Source: Lachnospiraceae bacterium (lineage in GTDB: Bacteria > Bacillota > Clostridia > Lachnospirales > Lachnospiraceae). Taken from it: 53,620 bases of DNA. The stretch spans positions 13,105 through 66,724 of the forward strand of contig JAAUZE010000016.1 of assembly GCA_014804755.1 (NCBI GenBank). Direction: 5' to 3'. The notes under the pieces were generated by a model. It was given only the letters and a program-made list of their open reading frames with translations, made no database searches and had not been told where the DNA came from. The position numbers and the translations under genes are program-made. Positions 8,786-16,978 of this stretch are shown here, piece by piece (within the stretch, counting starts at the first letter, position 1; every line of letters starts with the position of its first letter).

Positions 8786-9145
8786 ATGCCGACACCGAAG
8801 GTTTTTGAGAGTGAATATCGTTTTTGTTTGATCTTATGGGCACATGAGCCGATCGCAAGCGCGCATCTTGCGCGGCTTTGCAAGGAGGAGCTTGGCTGGT
8901 CGCGCACGACGACGTATACGGTCATCAAGCGTCTGAGTGAGCGCGGCGTCGTAAAAAATGAGAATGCGGTGGTTACTGCGCTGGTGTCTCAGGATGAGAT
9001 TCAGGCGGCGGAGATTGACGAGCTTGTCAATAAAAAATTCGGGGGCTCGCTGCCTGCGTTTATTGCCGCCTTTACGAAGCATCAGAAGCTTTCCAAGGAG
9101 GATGTGGAGAGCGTGCAGCGAATGATCGATACATACAGGGAATAG
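8786..9145 (+). CDS. BlaI/MecI/CopY-family transcriptional repressor
   Basis: A 119-residue protein with the BlaI winged helix in residues 1-75 (recognition region W-S-R-T-T-T-Y-T-V-I-K-R-L followed by the wing) and a helical dimerisation tail. In this family a cognate membrane protease triggers repressor cleavage after ligand sensing. The GGAGGGCGGAG ribosome site is strong. The next gene, a BlaR1-like M56 protease, starts 12 bases after its stop, so the two form the standard repressor/sensor pair and should both be controlled by the palindromes upstream. Confidence 0.88.
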   Translation: MPTPKVFESEYRFCLILWAHEPIASAHLARLCKEELGWSRTTTYTVIKRLSERGVVKNENAVVTALVSQDEIQAAEIDELVNKKFGGSLPAFIAAFTKHQKLSKEDVESVQRMIDTYRE

Positions 9146-9157
9146 GAGGGCGCATGG

Positions 9158-12082
9158 ATGGAACGTTTCTTTTTAGAACTGTTGAATCGGGCGATCTGCG
9201 CGGGCTGGCTTGTTCCGGTTATTTTGCTTTTGCGTGTGATACTGAAAAAAATGCCGAAATGGATGAACTGTTTCCTCTGGGGGATGGTGGCTGTCCGGCT
9301 TCTCGTTCCGATCCAGTTAGAAAGCACGGTTTCGCTCATTCCCAGTGCGCAGACGATTACTCCTGACTTGATGTATACCGAGAAACCGGAAATACATATG
9401 GGGATCGGAATACTGAATGAGACGGTCAATCCGGTAATTTCCGACCATTTTGCGCCGAAGCCGGGGGACAGTGTGAACCCCATGCAGGTGCTTGCGGCCG
9501 TGGCTTCCCGGGTATGGCTGGCGGGTGCGATGCTCCTGCTTTTCTATGCGGCGGCGTCCTATATGCGGCTGTGCATGCATGTAAGAACGGCGGTTCCCGT
9601 GAGGCGGAAAGCGGAACGCAGGAGCATTCCGGTTTTGGAGAGCGAACGGGTGGATTCGCCGTTTGTGCTCGGGCTTGTCCGTCCGCGCGTCTATCTGCCG
9701 ACGAAAGTGGAGGAAACGGACAGGAATTATATCATCTCCCATGAGCTGGCGCATATTCACAGAAAAGATCATTGGATCAAGCCGTTCGGGTATCTGCTTT
9801 TGGCGGTATATTGGTTTCATCCGCTGCTGTGGATCGCCTATATCATGCTCTGCAGAGATATTGAGTATGCCTGTGATGAGCGAGTGGTGAAACGGTATGA
9901 TGTGGAAGAACGCAAGGCGTATTCAACGGCGCTGCTTACATGCAGTGTGCGGCGTTTTCGGATCGCCGCCTGTCCGGTTGCGTTTGGAGAGGTGGGCGTC
10001 CGGCAGAGGGTCAAGGGCGTTCTTCATTATAAAAAGCCGGCGTTCTGGGTACTGCTGGCAGCGGCGCTTTGTCTTGTGATCGTGGCTGTCTGCTTTTTGA
10101 CCAATCCTAAGACGGAAAGAGACGCGTTTGCGGAAGGCGGGAGCGCATCGGAAACGGCGGGTGAGGGAGACGGGAGCAGCGCATCGGAAACAGCGGGTGA
10201 GGGAGACGGGAGCAGCCCTATAGGCGTGGCGGTTCCGGCTGTTGGCTGGTATGAATATGACCACTGTGTTTATATGAATCCGCTCAGCTCTTATATTCCG
10301 GTAGAAGGGCAGCGGATCGGCGGTTATCTGGAAGCGGACGGTCTGATATGGAATGAGTTGGGGCAGCAGGAGTATCTTCTTTTTGCGCAGACACCGGAGG
10401 AATATAATGCGGATACCGTATCGTGGTCGTTTTTTAATAAGGAAGAATTAGAAGTGTTGTTCGATGGGATTTTCTTGACGAATGACGGGATGGAAGCGGA
10501 GCTTGACAGGATTGGGACGCTTCCTGCGGAAAAACGCTTATGGCGTCCGCTGGAAGACGGGAGCCGGCTGCTGTATGTGGACGGAGAACTGTGGCTGCTG
10601 CGGCATATGGGCGGCGGGGAGGTCTGGAGCATTTATGCGCTGCGTCCGGAGAGCAGTCTGTTAGATGACGCAATCGCAAAAGCGGCATGGGACTGGGCGG
10701 AGGAGACAGGCGCGTTTGGCGGTGTGACGAGGACGGAGGCAGCCGCCGAGGGTGTGACCGGAGAATTGTGGGCGATGTATCCCTGCGTCAGCTATGTCGT
10801 GCTGGCAACGGAGGGGGCGACGGATGCGGTGACGGGAGATCACGAGACCCTCACGGTTTATGCGCAGGTTCTGGCAACGGCGTATCTCTGCGAGCAGACG
10901 GGATTGACAGAGCTTGGGGGAAGTTATGTTCCGGCGGTGATCACTTTTAGGGTCGATGAAGATGGTTCGTACACGCTTTCAGAGTATTGGACGCCGCGTG
11001 ACGGCAGCTATTTTGTGCAGGATATCCGGGAGAAAGTTTCTGCTGTGCGGGTCGCGGATGCGATGATCGACGGACAGCAGTATATCTATGAATTGATGCA
11101 GGATAGTTATGCAAGAGCAGTCTCGGAAACAGGCGTGGTGGATACGTGGTCCGTCGTGGGTGGTCTGTTTGACAGGATGCAGGAAGACCGGGATGATCTT
11201 TTGGAAGAGGATGCGGACGCGGTCAAGCGGATGACGGCGTATCCGCTCACGGTAAGAGAGCTTTATTATTACGGAGATAACACGCTGCGCTATATCTACA
11301 GCCAATTTATGCGGGGCGGCGAGAGCGGCTTAAGGGGTGAGCTGATGATCCGTGTTCTGCATCAGATGATCTTGGAGGAGATGGCGCTTCGAATGCCGCT
11401 CAACGACGGGCAGGCTTATTTTGACGCGCTGGTTGAAAGCACGCAGGAAGCCTATGCGGATTTGGTGCAGTCTAAGGGCGGCGAGGCGGAAGCGAAGCAG
11501 TTTATGCGTGAATTTATGCCGGCGAGTTATCTGCTGCTTTCTATGCTGGAACAAAGAACATCGGATGCGGAAGCGGATGTCACCTATGAATATTATCTTA
11601 CAAAAGAAGAACTGATGGCGGATATTGATCAGGGTTATCTCTTTCGGCTGGATACCACGTTTCAAAAAACAAAGCTTCCGGCAGGAAACGTGTATACAGC
11701 GCCCTGTGTCAGTATGGGAGTCTGGCCGTTTTATGTTCACGAAGACAATATCGTGAACTTGGAGATCGCGTTTTCTGATCTGATCAGGAAGCCCGACAAA
11801 AACATCTTTCCGCAGGAAGAGCAGATTGTTGTTGAAGTGGTTTCACCGAACGGGCAAAGCGTATTCTGTTTTGAAAGCGTGGGAGATGAAATCACAAAGG
11901 ACACTTCCGTGCAGGAGCAGATTCCCGTGACGCCGGGCGAATGGACGTTAAAGATCAGTTTTGCATATGTATGCGGAGAAGCGCCGGCTCATCTGAAAAT
12001 CGCGGCGGCATACGAAAGCCTGAACGAAGAAGATTTGAACTGGCTAAAGAAGGAAAGACTGGCGAATCGTTGGGGATCATAA
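9158..12082 (+). CDS. BlaR1-like M56 membrane metalloprotease with a large novel C-terminal domain
   Basis: A 974-residue sensor protease. Membrane segments lie at about residues 10-30, 40-55, 118-138 and 295-315. The zinc protease motif H-E-L-A-H is at 195-199, and E-Y-A-C-D-E with downstream residues completes the M56 site, facing the cytosol. After the last membrane segment comes a 12-residue tandem repeat (S-A-S-E-T-A-G-E-G-D-G-S, twice, about 328-352) and then about 620 extracytoplasmic residues. These lack the S-x-x-K, S-x-N and K-T-G motifs of the penicillin-binding sensor found in true BlaR1. The protein should therefore sense something other than a beta-lactam, or sense it differently. 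It probably cleaves the BlaI-type repressor encoded just upstream. Confidence 0.82.
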   Translation: MERFFLELLNRAICAGWLVPVILLLRVILKKMPKWMNCFLWGMVAVRLLVPIQLESTVSLIPSAQTITPDLMYTEKPEIHMGIGILNETVNPVISDHFAPKPGDSVNPMQVLAAVASRVWLAGAMLLLFYAAASYMRLCMHVRTAVPVRRKAERRSIPVLESERVDSPFVLGLVRPRVYLPTKVEETDRNYIISHELAHIHRKDHWIKPFGYLLLAVYWFHPLLWIAYIMLCRDIEYACDERVVKRYDVEERKAYSTALLTCSVRRFRIAACPVAFGEVGVRQRVKGVLHYKKPAFWVLLAAALCLVIVAVCFLTNPKTERDAFAEGGSASETAGEGDGSSASETAGEGDGSSPIGVAVPAVGWYEYDHCVYMNPLSSYIPVEGQRIGGYLEADGLIWNELGQQEYLLFAQTPEEYNADTVSWSFFNKEELEVLFDGIFLTNDGMEAELDRIGTLPAEKRLWRPLEDGSRLLYVDGELWLLRHMGGGEVWSIYALRPESSLLDDAIAKAAWDWAEETGAFGGVTRTEAAAEGVTGELWAMYPCVSYVVLATEGATDAVTGDHETLTVYAQVLATAYLCEQTGLTELGGSYVPAVITFRVDEDGSYTLSEYWTPRDGSYFVQDIREKVSAVRVADAMIDGQQYIYELMQDSYARAVSETGVVDTWSVVGGLFDRMQEDRDDLLEEDADAVKRMTAYPLTVRELYYYGDNTLRYIYSQFMRGGESGLRGELMIRVLHQMILEEMALRMPLNDGQAYFDALVESTQEAYADLVQSKGGEAEAKQFMREFMPASYLLLSMLEQRTSDAEADVTYEYYLTKEELMADIDQGYLFRLDTTFQKTKLPAGNVYTAPCVSMGVWPFYVHEDNIVNLEIAFSDLIRKPDKNIFPQEEQIVVEVVSPNGQSVFCFESVGDEITKDTSVQEQIPVTPGEWTLKISFAYVCGEAPAHLKIAAAYESLNEEDLNWLKKERLANRWGS

Positions 12083-12084
12083 AA

Positions 12085-12126
12085 AAGAACCGGGAAACGG
12101 AGTAAGCTCCGCAAATCCCGGTTCTT
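12085..12126 (+). terminator. Hairpin after the blaR1-like gene
   Basis: AAGAACCGGGA pairs with TCCCGGTTCTT around an inner GGAG/CTCC stem. It starts just after the stop. The T run is short (TTCTT), so termination is likely but not certain. Confidence 0.55.
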
Positions 12127-12128
12127 CG

Positions 12129-12156
12129 AAAGATTGGCGCATTTGCGCCAATCTTT
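12129..12156. terminator. Convergent hairpin between the blaR1-like gene and trxA
   Basis: A nearly perfect inverted repeat, AAAGATTGGCGCA against TGCGCCAATCTTT, ends at the trxA stop. Its T-rich flank serves the plus strand (CTTTTAT) and its A-rich flank serves the minus strand. Confidence 0.6.
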
Positions 12157-12464
12157 TATAGTGCCAGCAGCTTCAGGAGATTTTCTTTTGCCTGAACGCC
12201 GATGGAGCGGCCGATCTCCGCACCGTTCTTAAAGGCGATAAAAGTCGGAACGGACATCACGCCGTAGCGCTCCGCGAGCGGCATGGACTCATCGATATCG
12301 ACTTTTACGACATCAAACGTATCATAGGTTTCGGAAAGCTCCGTAAGCACGGGAGCCATCATGCTGCACGGACCGCACCATGTCGCAAAAAAATCCACAA
12401 GCACGGGTTTGTCCGACTGTAATACACTTTTTTCAAAATCCGCTGTGTTAACGATCTTAGCCAT
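12156..12464 (-). CDS. trxA: Thioredoxin
   Basis: A 102-residue cytosolic disulfide reductase. The active site W-C-G-P-C has Cys at about residues 30 and 33, followed by the conserved P of A-P-V-L and the cis-Pro loop S-V-P-T-F. It has the usual family length. The inner ATG at 12464 is chosen because GGAGG lies 6 bases before it, whereas the ATG at 12470 directly abuts that site. It is a single-gene unit between convergent hairpins. No thioredoxin reductase is adjacent. Confidence 0.93.
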   Translation of the reverse strand: MAKIVNTADFEKSVLQSDKPVLVDFFATWCGPCSMMAPVLTELSETYDTFDVVKVDIDESMPLAERYGVMSVPTFIAFKNGAEIGRSIGVQAKENLLKLLAL

Positions 12465-12634
12465 AATCATCCTCCATTTCTGTCCGGAATGCCGGTCGGG
12501 AACAGTTTCTCAGCGATTCCGCTTGTCTGACTGTCTGAACGTAGTCTGCGTCAAAAGGCGCTTCTTTATCCCATTTTTTGGTTTTATTATCTCATGTGCG
12601 GGGCAAAAAGTCCAGTATTGATTCAAATCTGATA

Positions 12635-12663
12635 TTGAAAAAACAGCGCAACTATACTAATAT
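12635..12663 (+). promoter_or_regulatory. Possible sigma-A promoter of ilvE
   Basis: TTGAAA at 12635-12640 and TAATAT at 12658-12663 are 17 bases apart, about 70 bases before the ilvE start. The leader is too short for a T-box riboswitch, and none was seen. Confidence 0.4.
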
Positions 12664-12732
12664 GGAAAAGAACAGAAATGCTCCGTGGGGCAAAAGCAGC
12701 ATCCTTCGGTGTGGAAAGGAGTCGAACAGACA

Positions 12733-13758
12733 ATGGAAAAAAAGAACTTGGATTGGGCAAACATCGGTTTTGCCTATCATCAGACAGACAAGCGTTACGT
12801 TGCCGAGTATAAAAACGGCGCGTGGGGCGAGGGAAAGCTTGTGGATGACGCAAATGTGGTATTAAGCGAGTGCGCCTGCGTGTTTCAGTATGCGCAGACC
12901 TGTTTTGAGGGACTGAAAGCATACACAACGGAGGATGGACACATTGTCTGCTTCCGTCCGGATATGAATGCAAAGCGTATGGCGGATACGGCAAAAAGGT
13001 TAGAGATGCCCGTATTTCCCGAGGAGAAGTTTGTGGAGGCTGTCTGCGAGGTTGTAAAAGCAAACGCGGCATGGGTTCCGCCCTACGGCACCGGTGCAAC
13101 GTTATATATTCGTCCCTACATGATGGGAACTAATTCCGTCATCGGCGTAAAGCCGGCGGAAGAATATCAGTTCCGCATTTTTGTGACCCCTGTAGGACCT
13201 TATTTTAAGGGCGGCGCGAAGCCGTTAACGATCCGGATCTCCGATTTTGACCGTGCGGCGCCGAATGGCACGGGTAATATCAAGGCAGGCTTAAATTATG
13301 CGATGAGCTTACACCCGATCATGGAGGCGCATCGGGCGGGCTTTGATGAGAATATGTATCTGGATCCCCAGACAAGAACGAAGGTTGAGGAGACGGGCGG
13401 CGCGAATATTATTTTTATCACGAAGGATGGCAAGCTGGTAACGCCGAAGTCGAACAGCATCCTGCCCTCGATCACGAGACGTTCTCTGCTCTATGTGGCG
13501 GAGCATTACCTTCACATGCAGGTGGAGGAGCGAGAGGTGTTCTTTGAGGAAGTACCGGAATTCGTGGAATGTGGTCTGTGCGGCACGGCGGCGGTCATCT
13601 CTCCGGTCGGCAAGATTAATGACCACGGAAAAGAGATCTGCTTTGCGAGCGGTATGGAGCGGATGGGAGAGACGATCCAGAAACTGTACGATACGCTGAC
13701 CGGCATTCAGATGGGAAATATCGAAGCGCCGGAAGGATGGGTAAAGACGATCCTGTAA
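12733..13758 (+). CDS. ilvE: Branched-chain amino acid aminotransferase
   Basis: A 341-residue PLP enzyme of fold class IV that transfers amino groups between glutamate and the keto acids of Leu, Ile and Val. Recognised segments are F-E-G-L-K-A-Y near residue 58, the R-P-Y-M-M-G-T stretch near 127, and the G-N-I-K-A-G-L-N-Y-A segment with the PLP Lys near 184. E-E-T-G-G-A-N-I-I-F and S-I-L-P-S-I-T-R follow, and the C-terminal C-G-T-A-A motif is present. The start at 12733 follows AAAGGAG at a slightly long distance (about 11 bases) and matches family length. It is a single-gene unit ending in a strong terminator. Confidence 0.93.
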   Translation: MEKKNLDWANIGFAYHQTDKRYVAEYKNGAWGEGKLVDDANVVLSECACVFQYAQTCFEGLKAYTTEDGHIVCFRPDMNAKRMADTAKRLEMPVFPEEKFVEAVCEVVKANAAWVPPYGTGATLYIRPYMMGTNSVIGVKPAEEYQFRIFVTPVGPYFKGGAKPLTIRISDFDRAAPNGTGNIKAGLNYAMSLHPIMEAHRAGFDENMYLDPQTRTKVEETGGANIIFITKDGKLVTPKSNSILPSITRRSLLYVAEHYLHMQVEEREVFFEEVPEFVECGLCGTAAVISPVGKINDHGKEICFASGMERMGETIQKLYDTLTGIQMGNIEAPEGWVKTIL

Positions 13759-13820
13759 AAAAGAACGTTTTATGTACTTTGGGTACGAAGAAAATTCCTG
13801 ATATATGGCAGAATAGCATG

Positions 13821-13864
13821 AAAACAAAAAAGACTTTCGCCGGCGCGAAAGTCTTTTTTGTTTT
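13821..13864. terminator. Bidirectional terminator between ilvE and the ArsR-type regulator
   Basis: A perfect 20-base stem, A-rich on one arm and T-rich on the other (core AGACTTTCGC / GCGAAAGTCT), with loop CGGC. Both strands end in T runs, serving the convergent ilvE and regulator genes. Confidence 0.9.
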
Positions 13865-13876
13865 GTTAATAACATC

Positions 13877-14803
13877 TCATGACTCATTCACATCTTCATA
13901 ATACGCTTTTACGCGGATGCTCTGATTATAATCCCCGAATTCATTTCCGAATAGCGTCATGCCGCCACGATTTGGCGTATTTTTGGGCACGGAAAACTTC
14001 AGGTCGATGCTGCTGTTATAATCAATATGCAGATCCTCGATCGTCACGCTCGATATTTCGTGCGTGCCGTCGATAAAGGTTCCGCTATGATTAATGATCA
14101 AGGTTTTCAAAAGACCGTATTGATTTAAGAGCTCCGGCCACCACTGAGGGGAAAGCATTCCTTTTCTGGAGCCGTAATCGCCGGGGCTGATCCATGTTCC
14201 GACGGAGATATCATTGATCTCAAAATGAATATCGCTCGGATAATCGTCGTTATTTTCCGGACATTCGGAAGAAATTTCAAAAGAAATCTGCAATTCCGTC
14301 AGCTTCTGTCCGGCGCGCAGCCGGTTCGGCAGATTATATCCGATGCTGCCCCAGCCGATCCAGAGGATACCGGCCTTGAATCGTTCGGGATAAGAAAATA
14401 CGCGGGGATCGTCCAATTCGCCGATAATACTGTTGATCGTGGCAAGTCCGCAGGTCGGATGGACGTCCGCGGATGTATACTGCCCGACCGCAATATCATC
14501 CTGATAGCATGCGCGGGCGGTATTCTGCGGCGCGAGATCGACGATCAGGCGGCTGTATCTTGGGCGGATCAGCTTCATGATGCCGCGTTTTCCGGAGGTT
14601 GTGTGTATTTTGACAAGTCCCGCACTTTCCAATTTGCTGACATGAAGCGAGATCGCGCTGTTTGTCAGACTGAGCGCTTCGGCGAGATCATTCATGCTGA
14701 GATGATCGTTCTCATAGATCAGTTCCATGATGCGCAGACGCATCGGCGTGCTCAGCGCTTTGAAAATTTCTTCTGCTTCCTGTAGGGAACCTGCATATAA
14801 CAT
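13877..14803 (-). CDS. ArsR-type winged-helix regulator with a large C-terminal domain (probable arabinose-locus regulator)
   Basis: A 308-residue protein. Residues 8-85 form an ArsR-like winged helix: A-L-S-T-P-M-R-L-R-I-M-E-L, then the recognition helix L-T-N-S-A-I-S-L-H-V-S-K-L and the wing G-K-R-G-I-M-K-L. ArsR metal-binding Cys/His motifs are absent. The remaining 220 residues are beta-rich with many Trp and Gly, suggesting a ligand-binding sandwich rather than a metal sensor. An ideal AAAGGAGG site precedes the start. It is divergent from the GH51 gene, so I infer that it senses arabinose or arabino-oligosaccharides and controls the locus. Function beyond DNA binding is inference. Confidence 0.75.
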   Translation of the reverse strand: MLYAGSLQEAEEIFKALSTPMRLRIMELIYENDHLSMNDLAEALSLTNSAISLHVSKLESAGLVKIHTTSGKRGIMKLIRPRYSRLIVDLAPQNTARACYQDDIAVGQYTSADVHPTCGLATINSIIGELDDPRVFSYPERFKAGILWIGWGSIGYNLPNRLRAGQKLTELQISFEISSECPENNDDYPSDIHFEINDISVGTWISPGDYGSRKGMLSPQWWPELLNQYGLLKTLIINHSGTFIDGTHEISSVTIEDLHIDYNSSIDLKFSVPKNTPNRGGMTLFGNEFGDYNQSIRVKAYYEDVNES

Positions 14804-14860
14804 AGCTGCCTCCTTTGATAGCGCGGCAATATGCCGGTAGACATGATGAATAGTGCTTGA

Positions 14861-14906
14861 ATTTCATTATAGATTTCATTATAGGAAAAGAAAAAGGTTA
14901 AGTCAA
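14861..14906 (-). promoter_or_regulatory. Promoter of the ArsR-type regulator gene
   Basis: On the minus strand TTGACT (14901-14906) and TATAAT (14878-14883) are exactly 17 bases apart. A 12-base tandem repeat (ATTTCATTATAG, 14861-14872 and 14873-14884 on plus) duplicates the -10 region. The -35 box overlaps one copy of the AAAAGGTTAAGT repeat. Confidence 0.75.
14892..14903. repeat. AAAAGGTTAAGT repeat, copy 1 (candidate operator)
   Basis: A 12-base sequence overlapping the -35 box of the regulator promoter. An identical copy lies at 15098-15109 in the same divergent intergenic region. The spacing and position suggest a binding site for the ArsR-type regulator, but it is not palindromic. Confidence 0.45.
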
Positions 14907-15078
14907 TAGAAAAGTAAAAGCCGTTTTTGGATAAAAATCGTTAAAAATAAAAAAATGTTGTGATTTCTAAAATATCGCGCAAAAAATAGTCAAATTGCAC
15001 AAAAACATAGGGCAAAATTTTTCGATAAAAAGAGAATATGATTATTGATTTGCGTTCTTTGGTGTGGTAAATTGTAAC

Positions 15079-15156
15079 TATAATTAAGCAAAAAAAGAAA
15101 AGGTTAAGTAAAAAGTGAAATAAAAGGATATAGTAATCGTTTAAGTAGCCTATAAT
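15079..15156 (+). promoter_or_regulatory. Candidate GH51 promoter region with second AAAAGGTTAAGT copy
   Basis: TATAAT boxes occur at 15079-15084 and 15151-15156, but neither has a consensus -35 box at 16-18 bases. AAAAGGTTAAGT copy 2 (15098-15109) lies between them, about 41 bases upstream of the second box, a position usual for an activator site. This would make the GH51 operon activator-dependent. The rest of the 511-base gap (14804-15314) is A+T-rich with no gene seen. Confidence 0.4.
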
Positions 15157-15314
15157 CGAGTTTATATTAAAAGTTTCACTGAAATAAATCTGCAATTTGT
15201 ATAGAAAACGGTGGAAAAAATGCTTTTGATCAAGCATATTATCCGGTAGGTGGTCTTTACGGAAGGAAACCACAGAAAAACCCGACAACAGAGAGAAAGG
15301 ACGGAGGGACAAAC

Positions 15315-16820
15315 ATGTTTAAGCTTTACATTAATCCGGCAAATCAGAAAGGACATATTAATCCTGAAATTCAGGGACATTTCTCGGAGCATCTCGGGAG
15401 ATGCATTTATGAGGGTCTTTACGTTGGAGAAAATTCTGACATTCCGAATACAAACGGTATGAGAAATGATGTTGTGGCGGCGTTAAAGGAGATGGGCATT
15501 CCTGTGCTGCGCTGGCCGGGCGGCTGCTTTGCCGATGAATATCACTGGATGGACGGCATCGGACCGAAGGAAAAGAGAAAGAAAATGATCAACACCCACT
15601 GGGGCGGTGTTGTCGAGGATAACAGCTTTGGTACGCACGAGTTTATGGAGCTTTGCAGACAGCTCGGCTGCAAGACCTATGTCAACGGCAATGTCGGCAG
15701 CGGAACGGTGCAGGAGATGAGCGAGTGGGTCGAGTATATGACGTTTGAGGGCGTTTCTCCCATGGCGGATCTGCGTGCGGCAAACGGCAGCAAAGAGCCG
15801 TGGAACGTTGATTATTTCGGCGTCGGCAATGAAAACTGGGGCTGCGGCGGCAATATGACGCCGGAGTATTACGCGAACCTGTATCGGAGATACCAGACTT
15901 ATGTCCGCAATTACCGTTCCGACAAGCATATTTTCAAGGTATGCTGCGGACCGAACATAGATGACTATAAATGGACAGATGGTGTAATGAAGACGACATT
16001 CCGCTGCGAAGAGGGTCAGCATGGCTTTATGGATGGATTATCCCTTCATTATTACACGCATCCGGAGGGATGGATCGAGAAGGGTAGCGCGCTCGACTTT
16101 GATGATAAGGTCTGGTATAAGACGTTGAGTAAGACCCTTTACATGGAAGAATTGATCAAGCATCACACCGCGATCATGGATCATTATGATAAAAAGCATG
16201 AAGTCGGTCTCATCATAGATGAATGGGGAACCTGGTACACCTGTGAGCCGGGTACCAATCCGGGCTTCCTCTATCAGCAGAACACGATGCGCGACGCGCT
16301 GGTGGCGGGCATCAACCTGAATATCTTTAACAAGCATTGCGACAGAGTGAAGATGGCGAACATCGCACAGCTGGTAAATGTTCTTCAAGCGGTGATCCTG
16401 ACTGAAGGCGAAAAGATGATCCTGACACCGACGTATCATGTATTCCACATGTATCAGTGCCATCAGGACGCGGAGCTGTTAGAAAGTTATATCGAGACGG
16501 AAACGATCGGTTTGGAGGATGAGTATCAGGTACCGAACTTAAACGAGTCCGTATCGCTCGGCAAAGACGGCAAGATCCACATTACGATCAATAACCTGTC
16601 GGTCGAGAAGGATTATGAAGTGGAGAGCATTCTTGCGGATACAGAAATAGAGGCTGTCAGCGGAACGATCCTGACGAATGAGATGCATGCCCACAATACG
16701 TTTGAGAATCCGAACGTGGTACATACGGAGAAGTTTGAGGGCTGCACGTTCAAGGACGATCGGCTTACGTTTACGATTCCTGCATGCAGCGTGCTGCATT
16801 TGGAAGTTACAAAAAAATGA
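15315..16820 (+). CDS. abfA: GH51 alpha-L-arabinofuranosidase, intracellular
   Basis: A 501-residue retaining hydrolase that removes terminal alpha-L-arabinofuranosyl units from arabino-oligosaccharides. The TIM barrel carries the acid/base Glu near 173 in G-V-G-N-E-N-W-G and the nucleophile Glu near 303 in I-I-D-E-W-G-T-W. The R-W-P-G-G motif (about 66-70) and Y-V-N-G-N-V-G are also typical. A C-terminal beta-sandwich ends the protein. There is no signal peptide, so it acts inside the cell on imported oligomers. Its ribosome site is AAAGGACGGAGGG. It is the first gene of the arabinan locus and is divergent from the ArsR-type regulator. Confidence 0.93.
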   Translation: MFKLYINPANQKGHINPEIQGHFSEHLGRCIYEGLYVGENSDIPNTNGMRNDVVAALKEMGIPVLRWPGGCFADEYHWMDGIGPKEKRKKMINTHWGGVVEDNSFGTHEFMELCRQLGCKTYVNGNVGSGTVQEMSEWVEYMTFEGVSPMADLRAANGSKEPWNVDYFGVGNENWGCGGNMTPEYYANLYRRYQTYVRNYRSDKHIFKVCCGPNIDDYKWTDGVMKTTFRCEEGQHGFMDGLSLHYYTHPEGWIEKGSALDFDDKVWYKTLSKTLYMEELIKHHTAIMDHYDKKHEVGLIIDEWGTWYTCEPGTNPGFLYQQNTMRDALVAGINLNIFNKHCDRVKMANIAQLVNVLQAVILTEGEKMILTPTYHVFHMYQCHQDAELLESYIETETIGLEDEYQVPNLNESVSLGKDGKIHITINNLSVEKDYEVESILADTEIEAVSGTILTNEMHAHNTFENPNVVHTEKFEGCTFKDDRLTFTIPACSVLHLEVTKK

Positions 16821-16877
16821 GCGAAACTCATAAATGAGCAAAGCTAATTAAAAAACGAGTGATATTTATCAAGGTTC

Positions 16878-16897
16878 AAGAAAACAGCTGTTTTCTT
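16878..16897. repeat. Perfect 20-base palindrome after the GH51 gene
   Basis: AAGAAAACAG followed directly by CTGTTTTCTT. It could be an operator or part of a terminator; with no loop bases a stable hairpin would open its centre. Confidence 0.5.
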
Positions 16898-16899
16898 TA

Positions 16900-16945
16900 G
16901 AGTATGTTAGGTAATCATAGATTACCTAACATACTCTTGGGTTTT
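16900..16945 (+). terminator. Strong hairpin between GH51 and the importer operon
   Basis: A perfect 17-base stem, GAGTATGTTAGGTAATC / GATTACCTAACATACTC, has an ATA loop. TTGGGTTTTT follows, not a pure T run. It probably ends GH51 transcription or attenuates entry into the transporter operon, because no clear promoter lies between it and the next gene. Confidence 0.65.
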
Positions 16946-16978
16946 TAGAAAAGAAGGTTCCACAGTAAGGAGGTTCGT

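Noticed and set aside
12465-12732. A possible T-box riboswitch before ilvE
   Set aside because: No T-box sequence (TGGNACCGCG type) and no specifier stem were found; a simple promoter close to the gene fits better.
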